DNA from: Variovorax sp. dw_308
GTDB taxonomy: Bacteria > Pseudomonadota > Gammaproteobacteria > Burkholderiales > Burkholderiaceae_C
Length of the DNA stretch: 64,000 bases
Reading direction: 5' to 3'
NCBI RefSeq assembly: GCF_019207085.1
Contig: NZ_JAATOM010000016.1
Location: 84,323 to 148,322, forward strand
The notes under the pieces are model-generated. The model did no database searches, was not told the DNA's origin, and worked only from the letters and a program-made list of their open reading frames with translations. How positions within the stretch are numbered: the first letter of the stretch is position 1; each line of letters opens with the position of its first letter. Made by a program: the position numbers and the translations under genes. Of this stretch, positions 53,358-61,786 are shown one piece after another.

Positions 53358-54530
53358 ATGGACGCAACCCAACTCCTCGACCGCATGCAACTGCTCGCGC
53401 CGGAAATGGTGGCCATCCGGCGCCAGATCCACGCGAATCCGGAACTCGCATTCGCGGAGCACCAGACCAGCGACCTGGTGGCCGAAAAGCTCGCGGCCTG
53501 GGGTTATGAAGTGCATCGCGGCCTGGCTGGCACCGGCGTGGTCGGTACGCTGCGCGAAGGCACCGGCACGCGCCGCCTGGGCATTCGCGCCGACATGGAT
53601 GCGCTGCCCATCGTCGAGAACACCGGCCTGGCATGGGCCAGCCGGCGCATCGGCTGCATGCACGCCTGCGGCCATGACGGCCATACGGCGATGTTGCTCT
53701 GCGCGGCGCGCTACCTGTCCGAGCACCGCGGCTTCGACGGCACGCTGAACCTGATCTTCCAGCCAGCCGAGGAGAACGAGGGCGGTGCGCGGGTCATGAT
53801 CGAGGAGGGCCTGTTCGAGCGCTTTCCCTGCGATGCGGTGTTCGCGCTGCACAACGGGCCCGGCATTCCTGTCGGCCAGATGGCGATACGCGAAGGCGCG
53901 GCGATGGCATCGTTCGACCGCGTGACCATCACGCTCACCGGCGTGAGCGCGCACGGCGCCATGCCGCACCACGGCATCGACCCGATGCAGTGCGCTGCCA
54001 GCATCGTGCTGGGGCTGCAGAGCCTGGTGTCGCGCGAGGTGAACGCGCACAAGGCCGCGGTGATCACCGTGGGCTCGCTGCAGTCGGGCGAGGTCTACAA
54101 CATCGTGCCGGAGCGCGCCATCCTGAAGATCGGCGTGCGTGCGCTCGACCCCGCGGTGCGCGACCAGATCGAGCGCCGCCTGAAGGCCTTCGTGCAGGCG
54201 CAGGCCGAGAGCTATGGCCTGAAGTGCGAGATCGACTACATCCAGAAATACCCGGTGCTGGTGAACCACGAGCGCGAAACGGCATTCGCGCGCCAGATCG
54301 CGGTCGACATGTTCGGCGAGGACAAGGTGGTGCAGCGCGACCCCGCGATGGGCAGCGAGGACTTCGCCTACATGCTGCAGGTGGTGCCCGGCTCCTACGT
54401 GGTGCTGGGCAACGGCACGGGCGAGGACGGCGGCTGCATGGTGCACAACCCGAAGTACGACTTCAACGATCGCGCCCTGCCGCTGGGCGCGAGTTACTGG
54501 GTGAGCCTGGCGCAGCGATTCCTGGCCTGA
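53358..54530 (+). CDS. M20-family metal-dependent amidohydrolase (hippurate hydrolase-like)
   Basis: The 390-residue enzyme hydrolyses N-acyl amino acids or related amides in the cytoplasm. Metal-binding residues are seen in GCMHACGHDGHTAML (C104 and H106) and FQPAEENEGG (E138, E139), with a dimerisation-domain His in SAHGAMPHHGIDP, as in IAA-amino acid and hippurate hydrolases. Together with the Bug receptor and CoA-transferase it suggests that an amide-conjugated acid is taken up, freed and then activated with CoA. This reading is inference; the island could also include unrelated genes. Confidence 0.92.
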   Translation: MDATQLLDRMQLLAPEMVAIRRQIHANPELAFAEHQTSDLVAEKLAAWGYEVHRGLAGTGVVGTLREGTGTRRLGIRADMDALPIVENTGLAWASRRIGCMHACGHDGHTAMLLCAARYLSEHRGFDGTLNLIFQPAEENEGGARVMIEEGLFERFPCDAVFALHNGPGIPVGQMAIREGAAMASFDRVTITLTGVSAHGAMPHHGIDPMQCAASIVLGLQSLVSREVNAHKAAVITVGSLQSGEVYNIVPERAILKIGVRALDPAVRDQIERRLKAFVQAQAESYGLKCEIDYIQKYPVLVNHERETAFARQIAVDMFGEDKVVQRDPAMGSEDFAYMLQVVPGSYVVLGNGTGEDGGCMVHNPKYDFNDRALPLGASYWVSLAQRFLA

Positions 54531-54571
54531 AGCGAGGTGGTGCGGGGCGGAGGGCTGCTGAACGCGGACTT

Positions 54572-54703
54572 CGAACGCAGAGGACGCGAAAGAAGACAAG
54601 AAGACAAGAAGACAAGAAGACAAGAAGACAAGAAGACACCAGAAAATTATTCTTTGGTTTTCCTTCTGCGACTTCTGCGAAACCTTTGCGACTTCTGCGT
54701 TCG
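54572..54703. repeat. TTCTGCG-type element (copy B) with octanucleotide tandem repeat
   Basis: The right arm, 54655-54703, reads TGGTTTTCCTTCTGCGACTT then CTGCGAAACCTTTGCGACTT and ends CTGCGTTCG; it nearly matches the reverse complement of the left arm of copy A at 32572. The left arm begins CGAACGCAGAGGACGCGAAAG at 54572, and its inner part has been replaced by six AAGACAAG units (54593-54640, the last ending ACACC). It lies between the convergent ends of the M20 and NarL-type genes. Confidence 0.8.
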
Positions 54704-54719
54704 GGTCCGGCTCCCGATT

Positions 54720-55400
54720 TCAGGTCTGCGCTTCAGTCAGCGTCTGCGCAGCCACCACAGCCTCGGTGCGGTTGCGGACGTTGAGGGCGCGGAAGATGGC
54801 GGCCAGGTGGATCTTCACGGTGCCTTCGCTGATGCCGAGGCTGCGGCCGATCAGCTTGTTGGGCTTGCCTTGCGACAGCAGTTGCAGCACCTCGACCTGG
54901 CGCTCGGTCAGCACCTTGCGCAGGTGTTCCAGCGTGTGGGCGCTGTTGGCGCCTCGCGGCGCCGCGGCGTCGGCACCGACGGTGACGCCCGGCACGATGC
55001 CCGGGGGCACGGCGGACAGCATCAGCGGCGGCACGTAGACGCCGCCGGCCAGCACCAGCCGGACGGCGGAGATCATGACTTCGGGCGAGTAGGCCTTGGG
55101 GATGAAGCCGAGCACGCCCACTTCGAGCGCGCTGCGCATCACGGTCGGGTCTTCGTAGCCGGACAGCACGATCACCGGCACCGCGGGATGGCGGCGGCGG
55201 ATTTCCTCGATGTGGGCCTGGCCTTCGGCGCCCGGCATGTTGAGATCGATCACGGCCAGGTCGAGGTCATCGGAAGCGCTTGCCAGCAATTCATCCACGC
55301 TCATGGCGAGCACGAATTCGATGGCAGGTTCCAGCTCGGACAACTTGGCCTTGACCGCTTCTATGACGAGCCGGTGGTCGTCGGCGATCAGGATTTTCAT
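54720..55400 (-). CDS. NarL/FixJ-type response regulator (orphan)
   Basis: The 226-residue protein has a receiver domain with the acidic pocket (ADDHR) and phosphoacceptor D52 in VIDLNMPG, the Lys in FIPKAYS, and a C-terminal LuxR-type helix-turn-helix (LTERQVEVLQLLSQGKPNKL and then ISEGTVKIHLAAIF). A Gly/Ala-rich linker joins them. The ATG at 55400 begins the receiver precisely. No sensor kinase is next to it, so the partner lies elsewhere. It is divergent from the type VI secretion genes, with 221 bases between, and could control them, though there is no direct evidence. Confidence 0.93.
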   Translation of the reverse strand: MKILIADDHRLVIEAVKAKLSELEPAIEFVLAMSVDELLASASDDLDLAVIDLNMPGAEGQAHIEEIRRRHPAVPVIVLSGYEDPTVMRSALEVGVLGFIPKAYSPEVMISAVRLVLAGGVYVPPLMLSAVPPGIVPGVTVGADAAAPRGANSAHTLEHLRKVLTERQVEVLQLLSQGKPNKLIGRSLGISEGTVKIHLAAIFRALNVRNRTEAVVAAQTLTEAQT

Positions 55401-55621
55401 GGCGCACCCCCGGCGGCAAAAATTTGTTAACGCAAGTGTGAAGATAGCGACCTTTGGCGACGCCGGCAAGCCGGGCCGCCGCCCGAAAGGCATAGCTCCC
55501 ACGAAGTATGGTGCATGCCCGCGACGCCCGGAAGAATCAGGGGACTTCCAGAACGGACGGGACGGAGCATGCGCCGAAACCACACCGGCTTCGCGCCCAC
55601 GCAGCATAGCCGCGAGCAGCC

Positions 55622-56953
55622 ATGAGCCGCCATCGCCTGCTCGAATTCTTCCAACCCCTGTTCTCGCTCGGCCTCGAACTGGAGGTCGCGATCCACGCCG
55701 GCCATGCGGAGGCGCCGGTGGAGGAACCCCAGGCCCGGGCGCTCGCGCTGCTGGAACAGGCGCGCGCACAGGCGCTGGCCGCCGGGCAGCCGGCGGATCG
55801 GGTCGAGTCGGCGTCATTCGCGCTGGTCGCCTGGCTCGACGAGATCCTCGCGCGCCGCCCCGCATGGCACGCAGGCCTGCCGCCGCTGCAGGTGCGGCTG
55901 TTCAACTCCAACAACGCGCACACCGAGTTCTTCCATCACTTGTCCTCGCTGCAGGCAGAGGACGACGAACTGCGCGAGGTGTACTGGCATGTGCTGGCGA
56001 ACGGCTTTCGCGGCCAGTACTACTTCGAGAACGGCGACAGCGGCGAGCTCGGCAAGCTGAAGGCGCTGCATGCCCGCCAACTGGCCACGCCGCCGCTGGC
56101 GCTGGAAGAGATCGCGCGGGAACACATCACGCCGCAACCGTATTCGGTGCCGGACCCGCCGGGCCCGAGCAAGCCGGAGCAGCGGGAGCGGACCATGCTG
56201 CGCGGCGGGCTGGCGCTGGCGCTGCTGCTGCCGCTGGCCATGCTGCTGTGGCTGTTCGTGGCCCACCCGCCCACGGCGCCGACCACGCTCGCGCAACGCG
56301 TCGACCTCCGACTGCAGGCCTTCGCATGCGCCGACCTGCAGGCCACCGTGACGGACAGCGGCATGGCCGAGGTGCGCGGCTTCGTGTCGCAGGCCGAGGA
56401 CCTGCAGCGCGTGCAGCGCGAGGTGTCGGCGGTGCAGGGGGTGAGGTCGACGCGCGTGGAACTGGCGGTGCGGGTGTGGCCGTATTGCGAAGTGGTCGCG
56501 ATGCTCAAGCCCTACCAGATGCGCAACCGCGAAAAGCAGTGGGGGCTGACCGTGTACTCGAAGACGGCGCGCAACGGCCAGCTGCGCGAAGGCGATCCGG
56601 TGCTGCTGCAGCTCACGCAGCCCAACTACGACGGCTTCGTCTGGGTCGACTACTTCACCGCCGATGGCTCGGTGCTGCATTTCAATGCGGGCCGCAACCC
56701 GCGCCGCCACGCCGCCGCAGAGCGCATCGAGATCGGCGCGGACGTGCCCTCGAGCTGGCTGGTGAGCCCGCCCTTCGGCACCGTGCTGGTGACGGTGCTG
56801 GCCTCGCCCACGGCCTTCAGCGAAAACGTCGACAGGCCGCCTTTCGAGCTGGCCTCCGACTACCTGCTGCGGCTGCGCGAATCGCTGTCCTTGCACAAGG
56901 ACCCGGAGCGACTGATCGCCGAGTTCGAATTCCTGCAAACCACGGAGAGATGA
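55622..56953 (+). CDS. tssL: TssL/DotU-family type VI secretion protein with C-terminal BON and DUF4384-like domains
   Basis: The 443-residue protein has an N-terminal DotU domain (about 1-175), seen in ALVAWLDEILARRPAW, TEFFHHLSSL and VYWHVLANGFRGQYYFEN. One membrane span follows (GGLALALLLPLAMLLWLFVA, 195-215). The rest faces the periplasm: a BON-like module (about 225-285, DLQATVTDSGMAEVRGFVSQ) and a DUF4384-like beta domain (about 300-400, REGDPVLLQLTQPNYDGFVW). TssL normally ends at the span or carries an OmpA peptidoglycan-binding domain, so this tail is unusual. It is the first gene of the plus-strand secretion arm and ends one base before an IcmF-like gene. Confidence 0.82.
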   Translation: MSRHRLLEFFQPLFSLGLELEVAIHAGHAEAPVEEPQARALALLEQARAQALAAGQPADRVESASFALVAWLDEILARRPAWHAGLPPLQVRLFNSNNAHTEFFHHLSSLQAEDDELREVYWHVLANGFRGQYYFENGDSGELGKLKALHARQLATPPLALEEIAREHITPQPYSVPDPPGPSKPEQRERTMLRGGLALALLLPLAMLLWLFVAHPPTAPTTLAQRVDLRLQAFACADLQATVTDSGMAEVRGFVSQAEDLQRVQREVSAVQGVRSTRVELAVRVWPYCEVVAMLKPYQMRNREKQWGLTVYSKTARNGQLREGDPVLLQLTQPNYDGFVWVDYFTADGSVLHFNAGRNPRRHAAAERIEIGADVPSSWLVSPPFGTVLVTVLASPTAFSENVDRPPFELASDYLLRLRESLSLHKDPERLIAEFEFLQTTER

Positions 56954-56954
56954 G

Positions 56955-58013
56955 GTGAGCGCACTGCCCCACCCCTTCTGGCTGCTGACCGCGGTGTGCG
57001 CCGTGGCATTCGCGCTGCTGTGGTGGGGGACGCTGGGACGGCGTCGGTCGCAGCGGCTGCGCACCTTGCGCGCCCGGCTGGCGCGCTCCGACATCGAGGA
57101 TGCGGACACGGCGCTGGCCGCATTGCCGCATGCGCTGTCCGAAGGGGACGCGGCCGACATCAGCAAGCCGTGGGTGATGTTCGTCGGCAATGCCGCGGCC
57201 AACCTGCCGGGGCTGCTGGCGATCGAGGCGCAGCCATGGATGTTCTGGCAAGCGCAGGTGCGTCCGGACATGGCCGCGATCGCGCTGGGCCCGGCGGCAG
57301 TGAGCAACGGCGTCGCCGGGCAGCGCGCCCGCGGCCTGTGGCTGCGTGCGCTGATGGCCCTGGCGGAGCAGCGCCCCGCGCTCCCGCTCAACGGCATCGT
57401 GGTGTGCGTGGAAGCACGCGAGCTGCTGCAGCCGCCGCCGACGATCGCGCCGCTCGCCGGACGCCTGCAGCGTGTGCTGCGCGAGACCACGCAACTGCTG
57501 GAACTGCGGCTGCCCGTGTATGTGGTGGTCACCGGGCTCGAACGGCTGGCCGGCCATGTCGAGGTGTGCGCCGTGCTGCCGCCGCAGGTGCTCGCGCAGG
57601 CGATCGGTCATCGGCTTCCCGAGCCCGGCCCTGGCGGCCCGGAAACAGGCCCGGAAATGGACGCGCCCGTTTCCGATACGGCGGGCGCGCGCTTCGACGC
57701 CTTGTTCGCCACCCTGTCGGCCCGCTTGCGCGCGCTCGGCGCGGGCCTGTTGCGGGAGCAACCCGACGCACCGGCCGGGCGCCTGGCGAGCCATCAGTGG
57801 GTGGAACAGCTGATCGCGCTGGAGCCGGCATTGCGCGAACTGGTGGTCAAGCTGTTCGAGCCGGAGAACGACAGGCCGGCCGCCTGCTTCTGGCGCGGCC
57901 TCTACCTGACCGGCGCCTCGTCGCCGCAGAGCCAGGCCGCCTTCAGCTCGGACCTGCTGCAGCACTTCCTGCCGGCGGACCAGTCGCTGGCGCGGCTGCA
58001 CCGGGCGTCGTGA
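56955..58013 (+). CDS. Short IcmF/TssM N-terminal-like protein with degenerate P-loop
   Basis: The 352-residue protein looks like the cytoplasmic N-terminal part of TssM only; full TssM has about 1100-1200 residues. One span is visible (WLLTAVCAVAFALLW, 9-23), then PWVMFVGNAAANLPG at the Walker A position, where the GKT/S of a functional P-loop is missing. PLNGIVVCVEARELL (144-158) and RLPVYVVVTGLERLAGHVE (185-203) match the IcmF GTPase-like core, and FWRGLYLTGASS its later segment. The C-terminal periplasmic half is absent. GTG start, one base after the tssL-like stop, so the two are coupled and their products probably interact. I am unsure whether a full tssM exists beyond the window. Confidence 0.7.
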   Translation: MSALPHPFWLLTAVCAVAFALLWWGTLGRRRSQRLRTLRARLARSDIEDADTALAALPHALSEGDAADISKPWVMFVGNAAANLPGLLAIEAQPWMFWQAQVRPDMAAIALGPAAVSNGVAGQRARGLWLRALMALAEQRPALPLNGIVVCVEARELLQPPPTIAPLAGRLQRVLRETTQLLELRLPVYVVVTGLERLAGHVEVCAVLPPQVLAQAIGHRLPEPGPGGPETGPEMDAPVSDTAGARFDALFATLSARLRALGAGLLREQPDAPAGRLASHQWVEQLIALEPALRELVVKLFEPENDRPAACFWRGLYLTGASSPQSQAAFSSDLLQHFLPADQSLARLHRAS

Positions 58014-58031
58014 TTCCGCGCAGGCCGCGCC

Positions 58032-58559
58032 CTACTTCTTGGGTGGCGGCGGCGGTGGCGCGGGGACCGAGTCGATCTTCATCTGCCGCGCGCCCACCGT
58101 GACCGTCACGATCTGCCCCTTGCCCGGCTCGACAGGGCGCACTTCGCGCCAGCGGGCATGGTCGAGGTCGCGGTAGGCGCCCATCACGCCCCAGGCCTTG
58201 GCATCGGCGGGCAGCACGAACTGCACCTTCTTGCTTTCACCGGGGCGCAGCAGCATCTCCTCGCGCTGCACCGTGTCGGCGGCCAGGATGGCGGTGTCCT
58301 TCTCGAACAGGGTGAAGAAGTCCGCGCCTTCGAAGGCGGCGGTGGTCTTGAACGCGTAGAGGCGCACCGTGATGGGAGATGCACGGCCGCGCGTATCGGG
58401 GTTGGCATCCGGGCCCGCGGTGATCGTGAAGTCCATCGGCGTGGTGACGGGCGGCGGCGGCGGCTTGGCGGCGCAGCCGGCCAGCGCCAGCCCCACGAGC
58501 AACGAAGCGAGGACCGCGTGGTTGCCATAGGGCAAACGGTGGGTGCCAAGAAGACGCAT
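58032..58559 (-). CDS. tssJ: Type VI secretion outer-membrane lipoprotein TssJ
   Basis: The 175-residue lipoprotein has signal and lipobox LALAGC (C29) and then the TssJ-type beta sandwich: SPITVRLYAFKTTAAFEGAD and FFTLFEKDTAILAADTVQRE are the family's best-known segments. TssJ anchors the TssM-TssL membrane complex to the outer membrane. It ends in a Pro-rich tail (PAPPPPPPKK). AAGGAA precedes the ATG at 58559; the longer frame upstream lacks a signal. It is divergent from tssA across a 71-base region that contains a promoter-like sequence. Confidence 0.92.
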   Translation of the reverse strand: MRLLGTHRLPYGNHAVLASLLVGLALAGCAAKPPPPPVTTPMDFTITAGPDANPDTRGRASPITVRLYAFKTTAAFEGADFFTLFEKDTAILAADTVQREEMLLRPGESKKVQFVLPADAKAWGVMGAYRDLDHARWREVRPVEPGKGQIVTVTVGARQMKIDSVPAPPPPPPKK

Positions 58560-58577
58560 GCTATTTCCTTCGTTGCA

Positions 58578-58606
58578 TTGACCGGTCCGGACGCTTCTTT
58601 GATTAT
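58578..58606 (+). promoter_or_regulatory. Sigma-70-like promoter for tssA
   Basis: TTGACC (58578-58583), 17 bases and GATTAT (58601-58606) match the -35 and -10 hexamers at 5 of 6 and 4 of 6 positions with ideal spacing. They sit about 25 bases before the tssA start in the short divergent region with tssJ. Not tested; chance matches are possible, but the GC-rich background makes it less likely. Confidence 0.45.
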
Positions 58607-58630
58607 CACCAGTCAATTCGAACAGGCAAC

Positions 58631-59683
58631 ATGCTGACTCCCGAACTCGTCGAGGCCTTGCAAGCGCCCATCAGCGAGGCATCGCCTGTGGGCGACGACC
58701 TTGAGCATGACCCGGCCTTCACCGCACTGGACACCGCATCCCAAGGCAAGCCCGAGCAGCAGTTCGGCGACAAGGTCATTCCTGCGGTGGAGCCTGAATG
58801 GCGGCTGGTCTCGGACCAGTCGCAGGCGCTGTTGCGACGCGCCAAGGACGTGCGCCTTGCGATGCTGCTGCTGCGCGCGTCGACGCGCCAGCAGGGCGTG
58901 GTCGGCTTCAGCCTGGGCTTGCAACTATTGACAGCCTTGCTCGACACCTACTGGGACGGCATCCATCCGGTGCTGGACGCAGAGGAGGACAACGACCCGA
59001 CGATGCGCCTCAATGCGCTCGCGCCGCTGACCCAGCAGTCGATGGTGGTGCGCGACCTCTACGAAGCTTCGGTGGGCGTCTCGCGCGGCGTCGGACCGAT
59101 CAAGGTGCGCGACATCGCGATCGCGCACAACCTGATCACGCCGGTCGGCGGCGGGACAGGCTACTCGCCGGCCCAGGTGCACGGCGCGCTGGCCGAGATC
59201 CATGTCGAACATCCGGAGACGATGCCGCTGCTGCAAGGCATCCTGGCGCAGGTGGCTGCACTGCAGGCGCTGGTGACCGATCGCACCGGCCGGGCCGATG
59301 CGATGGACCTCGATCCGCTGCGCCGCGTCGGCGTCGTGCTGCGCACCGCCGCCACGGCGGTGGTGGGCGAAGGCGCAGAGACAGGGCCCGACGGTGCGAC
59401 CGGCAATACCGGTGAAGCGGGCGACGGCGACGCGCCCGCGAGCGGAGCCCGACCCGCAGCGGCCCGCGCTGGCGAACTCGGCAGTCGGCAGGACGTGCTG
59501 CTCACGCTCGACCGCGTGATCCGCTACCTGCAACAGACCGAACCGGGCAATCCCGCGCCCCTTCTGATCGAACGCGCCAAGCGCCTGATCGGCGTGAGCT
59601 TCTTCGAGATCATGGCCGACCTCGCGCCCAATGCGCTCGACACCATCGAAACAGTGACGGGCCCGCGCCCGTCATCGGAGTGA
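58631..59683 (+). CDS. tssA: Type VI secretion protein TssA
   Basis: The 350-residue cytoplasmic protein begins with the ImpA_N domain: LVEALQAPISEASPVGDDLE followed by WRLVSDQSQALLRRAKDVRL and TYWDGIHPVLDAEEDNDPTM, which are diagnostic. TssA caps the growing sheath and links it to the baseplate. A low-complexity Gly/Ala/Pro linker (about 250-285) precedes a C-terminal helical domain. It leads tssB, tssC and hcp on the same strand. Confidence 0.93.
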   Translation: MLTPELVEALQAPISEASPVGDDLEHDPAFTALDTASQGKPEQQFGDKVIPAVEPEWRLVSDQSQALLRRAKDVRLAMLLLRASTRQQGVVGFSLGLQLLTALLDTYWDGIHPVLDAEEDNDPTMRLNALAPLTQQSMVVRDLYEASVGVSRGVGPIKVRDIAIAHNLITPVGGGTGYSPAQVHGALAEIHVEHPETMPLLQGILAQVAALQALVTDRTGRADAMDLDPLRRVGVVLRTAATAVVGEGAETGPDGATGNTGEAGDGDAPASGARPAAARAGELGSRQDVLLTLDRVIRYLQQTEPGNPAPLLIERAKRLIGVSFFEIMADLAPNALDTIETVTGPRPSSE

Positions 59684-59729
59684 GCCTCTTTCCAGCGAAC
59701 CGCTACTTCCAACGCAAGGAGTTACTTCC

Positions 59730-60248
59730 ATGGCCACCAGCAGTCAGAAATTCGTCGCCCGCAACCGGGCGCCTCGCGTGCAGATCGAATACGACGTCGA
59801 ACTCTACGGCGCGGAGAAGAAGATCCAGTTGCCCTTTGTGATGGGCGTGCTGGCGGACCTGTCGGGCAAGCCGGCCGACCCGGACAAGGTCATTCCGGTG
59901 GCCGACCGCAAGTTCCTCGAATTCGACGTCGACAACTTCGACACCCGCATGAAGGCGATGAAGCCGCATGCCGCCTTCTCCGTGCCCAACACGCTGACCG
60001 GCGAGGGTGAGCTCAAGGTCGACCTGACCTTCGAGAACATGGAGGACTTCTCCCCCGCCGCGGTGGCGCGCAAGGTCGACGCACTCAACAAGCTGCTGGA
60101 AGCACGCACGCAGCTGTCGAACCTGGTCACCTACATGGACGGCAAGGGCGGCGCGGAAGACCTCCTGGCCAAGGTGCTGGAGAACCCCGAACTGCTGAAG
60201 ACGCTGGCCGCCAGCAAGAAGCCCGAGGACGCCGCGCCTGCCGCGTGA
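59730..60248 (+). CDS. tssB: Type VI secretion contractile sheath small subunit TssB
   Basis: The 172-residue protein is the small subunit of the contractile sheath. RVQIEYDVELYGAEKKIQLP and FVMGVLADLSGKPADP near the N-terminus and the region FSPAAVARKVDALNKLLEAR are hallmarks of the family. AAGGAG lies nearby upstream of the ATG. It is followed by tssC after 41 bases, the invariant pair that co-assembles into the sheath. Confidence 0.95.
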   Translation: MATSSQKFVARNRAPRVQIEYDVELYGAEKKIQLPFVMGVLADLSGKPADPDKVIPVADRKFLEFDVDNFDTRMKAMKPHAAFSVPNTLTGEGELKVDLTFENMEDFSPAAVARKVDALNKLLEARTQLSNLVTYMDGKGGAEDLLAKVLENPELLKTLAASKKPEDAAPAA

Positions 60249-60289
60249 CGCCTGACTGAACATTTCACTGAACATCAGGAGAACGCATC

Positions 60290-61786
60290 ATGGCTACCGA
60301 AGCAGTCGAGCAGCAGAGCGCACTGAAAGACGTTGCGCTGGAAGGGAACGACTTCTCGTCGCTCCTGCAGAAGGAATTCAAGCCGCGCAGCGACGAGGCC
60401 AAGAGCGCCGTCGAAGCCGCGGTGCTCACGCTGGCACAGCAGGCGCTGAGCAACACCGCGGTCATCGGCAAGGACGTGACCAAGTCGATCCAGGCCATGA
60501 TCGCCGCGATCGACGCCAAGCTCTCGGAGCAGATCAACAAGATCCTGCACAACGAGGACTTCCAGAAGATCGAGAGTGCATGGCGCGGCCTGCACTACAT
60601 GGTGAACAACACCGAGACCGACGAGAACCTCAAGATCCGCGTGATGGACATCTCGAAGAAGGATCTCCACAAGCAGCTCAAGAAGTTCAAGGGCGCGGCC
60701 TGGGACCAGAGCCCGATGTTCAAGAAGGTCTATGAACAGGAATACGGCCAGTTCGGCGGCGAGCCCTTCGGCGCCATCGTCGGCGACTACCACTTCGACC
60801 AGAGCCCGCCCGACGTGGAACTGCTCGGCGAGATGGCCAAGATCGCAGCCGCCGCGCATGCGCCCTTCATCACCGGCGCGAGCCCGCACCTGATGCAGAT
60901 GGAGTCGTGGCAGGAACTGGCCAATCCGCGTGACCTGACCAAGATCTTCCTGACGCCCGAATACGCCGGCTGGCGGTCGCTGCGCGAATCGGACGACTCG
61001 CGCTACCTCGGCATGTGCATGCCGCGCTTCCTGGCGCGCACGCCGTACGGCGCCAAGACCAATCCGGTGGAGGACTTCGACTTCGAGGAAGACGTGGCCG
61101 GCGCCGACCACAGCCACTACGCCTGGGCCAACGCGGCCTACGCGATGGCCACCAACATCAACCGCTCGTACAAGATGTACGGCTGGGGCTCGCGCATCCG
61201 CGGCATCGAGTCGGGCGGCGCGGTGGAGGGCCTGCCGCTGCACACCTTCCCGAGCGACGACGGCGGTGTCGACCAGAAGTGCCCGACCGAGATCGCCATC
61301 AGCGACCGGCGCGAGGCCGAGCTGTCGAAGGCCGGCCTGCTGTCGCTGATCCATCGCAAGAACTCGGACTTCGCGGCCTTCATCGGCGCGCAGTCGCTGC
61401 AGAAGCCCTTCGAGTACGACGACCCCGATGCCACCGCCAATGCCAACCTGGCCGCGCGCCTGCCCTACCTGTTCGCCTGCAACCGTTTCGCGCACTACCT
61501 CAAGTGCATCGTGCGCGACAAGATCGGCAGCTTCAAGGAACGCAGCGACATGGAGAAGTGGCTGAACAAGTGGATCACCAACTATGTCGACGGCGACCCG
61601 TCGACCTCGTCCGAAGAGACCAAGGCGCGCAAGCCCCTGGCCGCGGCCGAAGTGATCGTGGAGGAGGTGGAAGGCAATCCGGGCTACTACAGCTCGAAGT
61701 TCTTCCTGCGCCCGCACTACCAGCTGGAGGGGCTCACCGTGTCCCTGCGGCTCGTGTCGAAACTGCCCTCCGCGAAAGGTGCGTGA
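60290..61786 (+). CDS. tssC: Type VI secretion contractile sheath large subunit TssC
   Basis: The 498-residue protein is the large sheath subunit. ESAWRGLHYMVNNTETDENL, PFGAIVGDYHFDQSPPDVEL and the later RFLARTPYGAKTNPVEDFDF are highly conserved in TssC. AGGAGA lies seven bases before the ATG. With TssB it forms the tail sheath that contracts to push the Hcp tube and VgrG spike outward. Confidence 0.96.
   Translation: MATEAVEQQSALKDVALEGNDFSSLLQKEFKPRSDEAKSAVEAAVLTLAQQALSNTAVIGKDVTKSIQAMIAAIDAKLSEQINKILHNEDFQKIESAWRGLHYMVNNTETDENLKIRVMDISKKDLHKQLKKFKGAAWDQSPMFKKVYEQEYGQFGGEPFGAIVGDYHFDQSPPDVELLGEMAKIAAAAHAPFITGASPHLMQMESWQELANPRDLTKIFLTPEYAGWRSLRESDDSRYLGMCMPRFLARTPYGAKTNPVEDFDFEEDVAGADHSHYAWANAAYAMATNINRSYKMYGWGSRIRGIESGGAVEGLPLHTFPSDDGGVDQKCPTEIAISDRREAELSKAGLLSLIHRKNSDFAAFIGAQSLQKPFEYDDPDATANANLAARLPYLFACNRFAHYLKCIVRDKIGSFKERSDMEKWLNKWITNYVDGDPSTSSEETKARKPLAAAEVIVEEVEGNPGYYSSKFFLRPHYQLEGLTVSLRLVSKLPSAKGA

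Noticed and set aside
54593..54640. Possible CRISPR or direct-repeat attachment site
   Set aside because: It has an 8-base period with no spacers and lies inside a palindromic element; no integrase gene is near.
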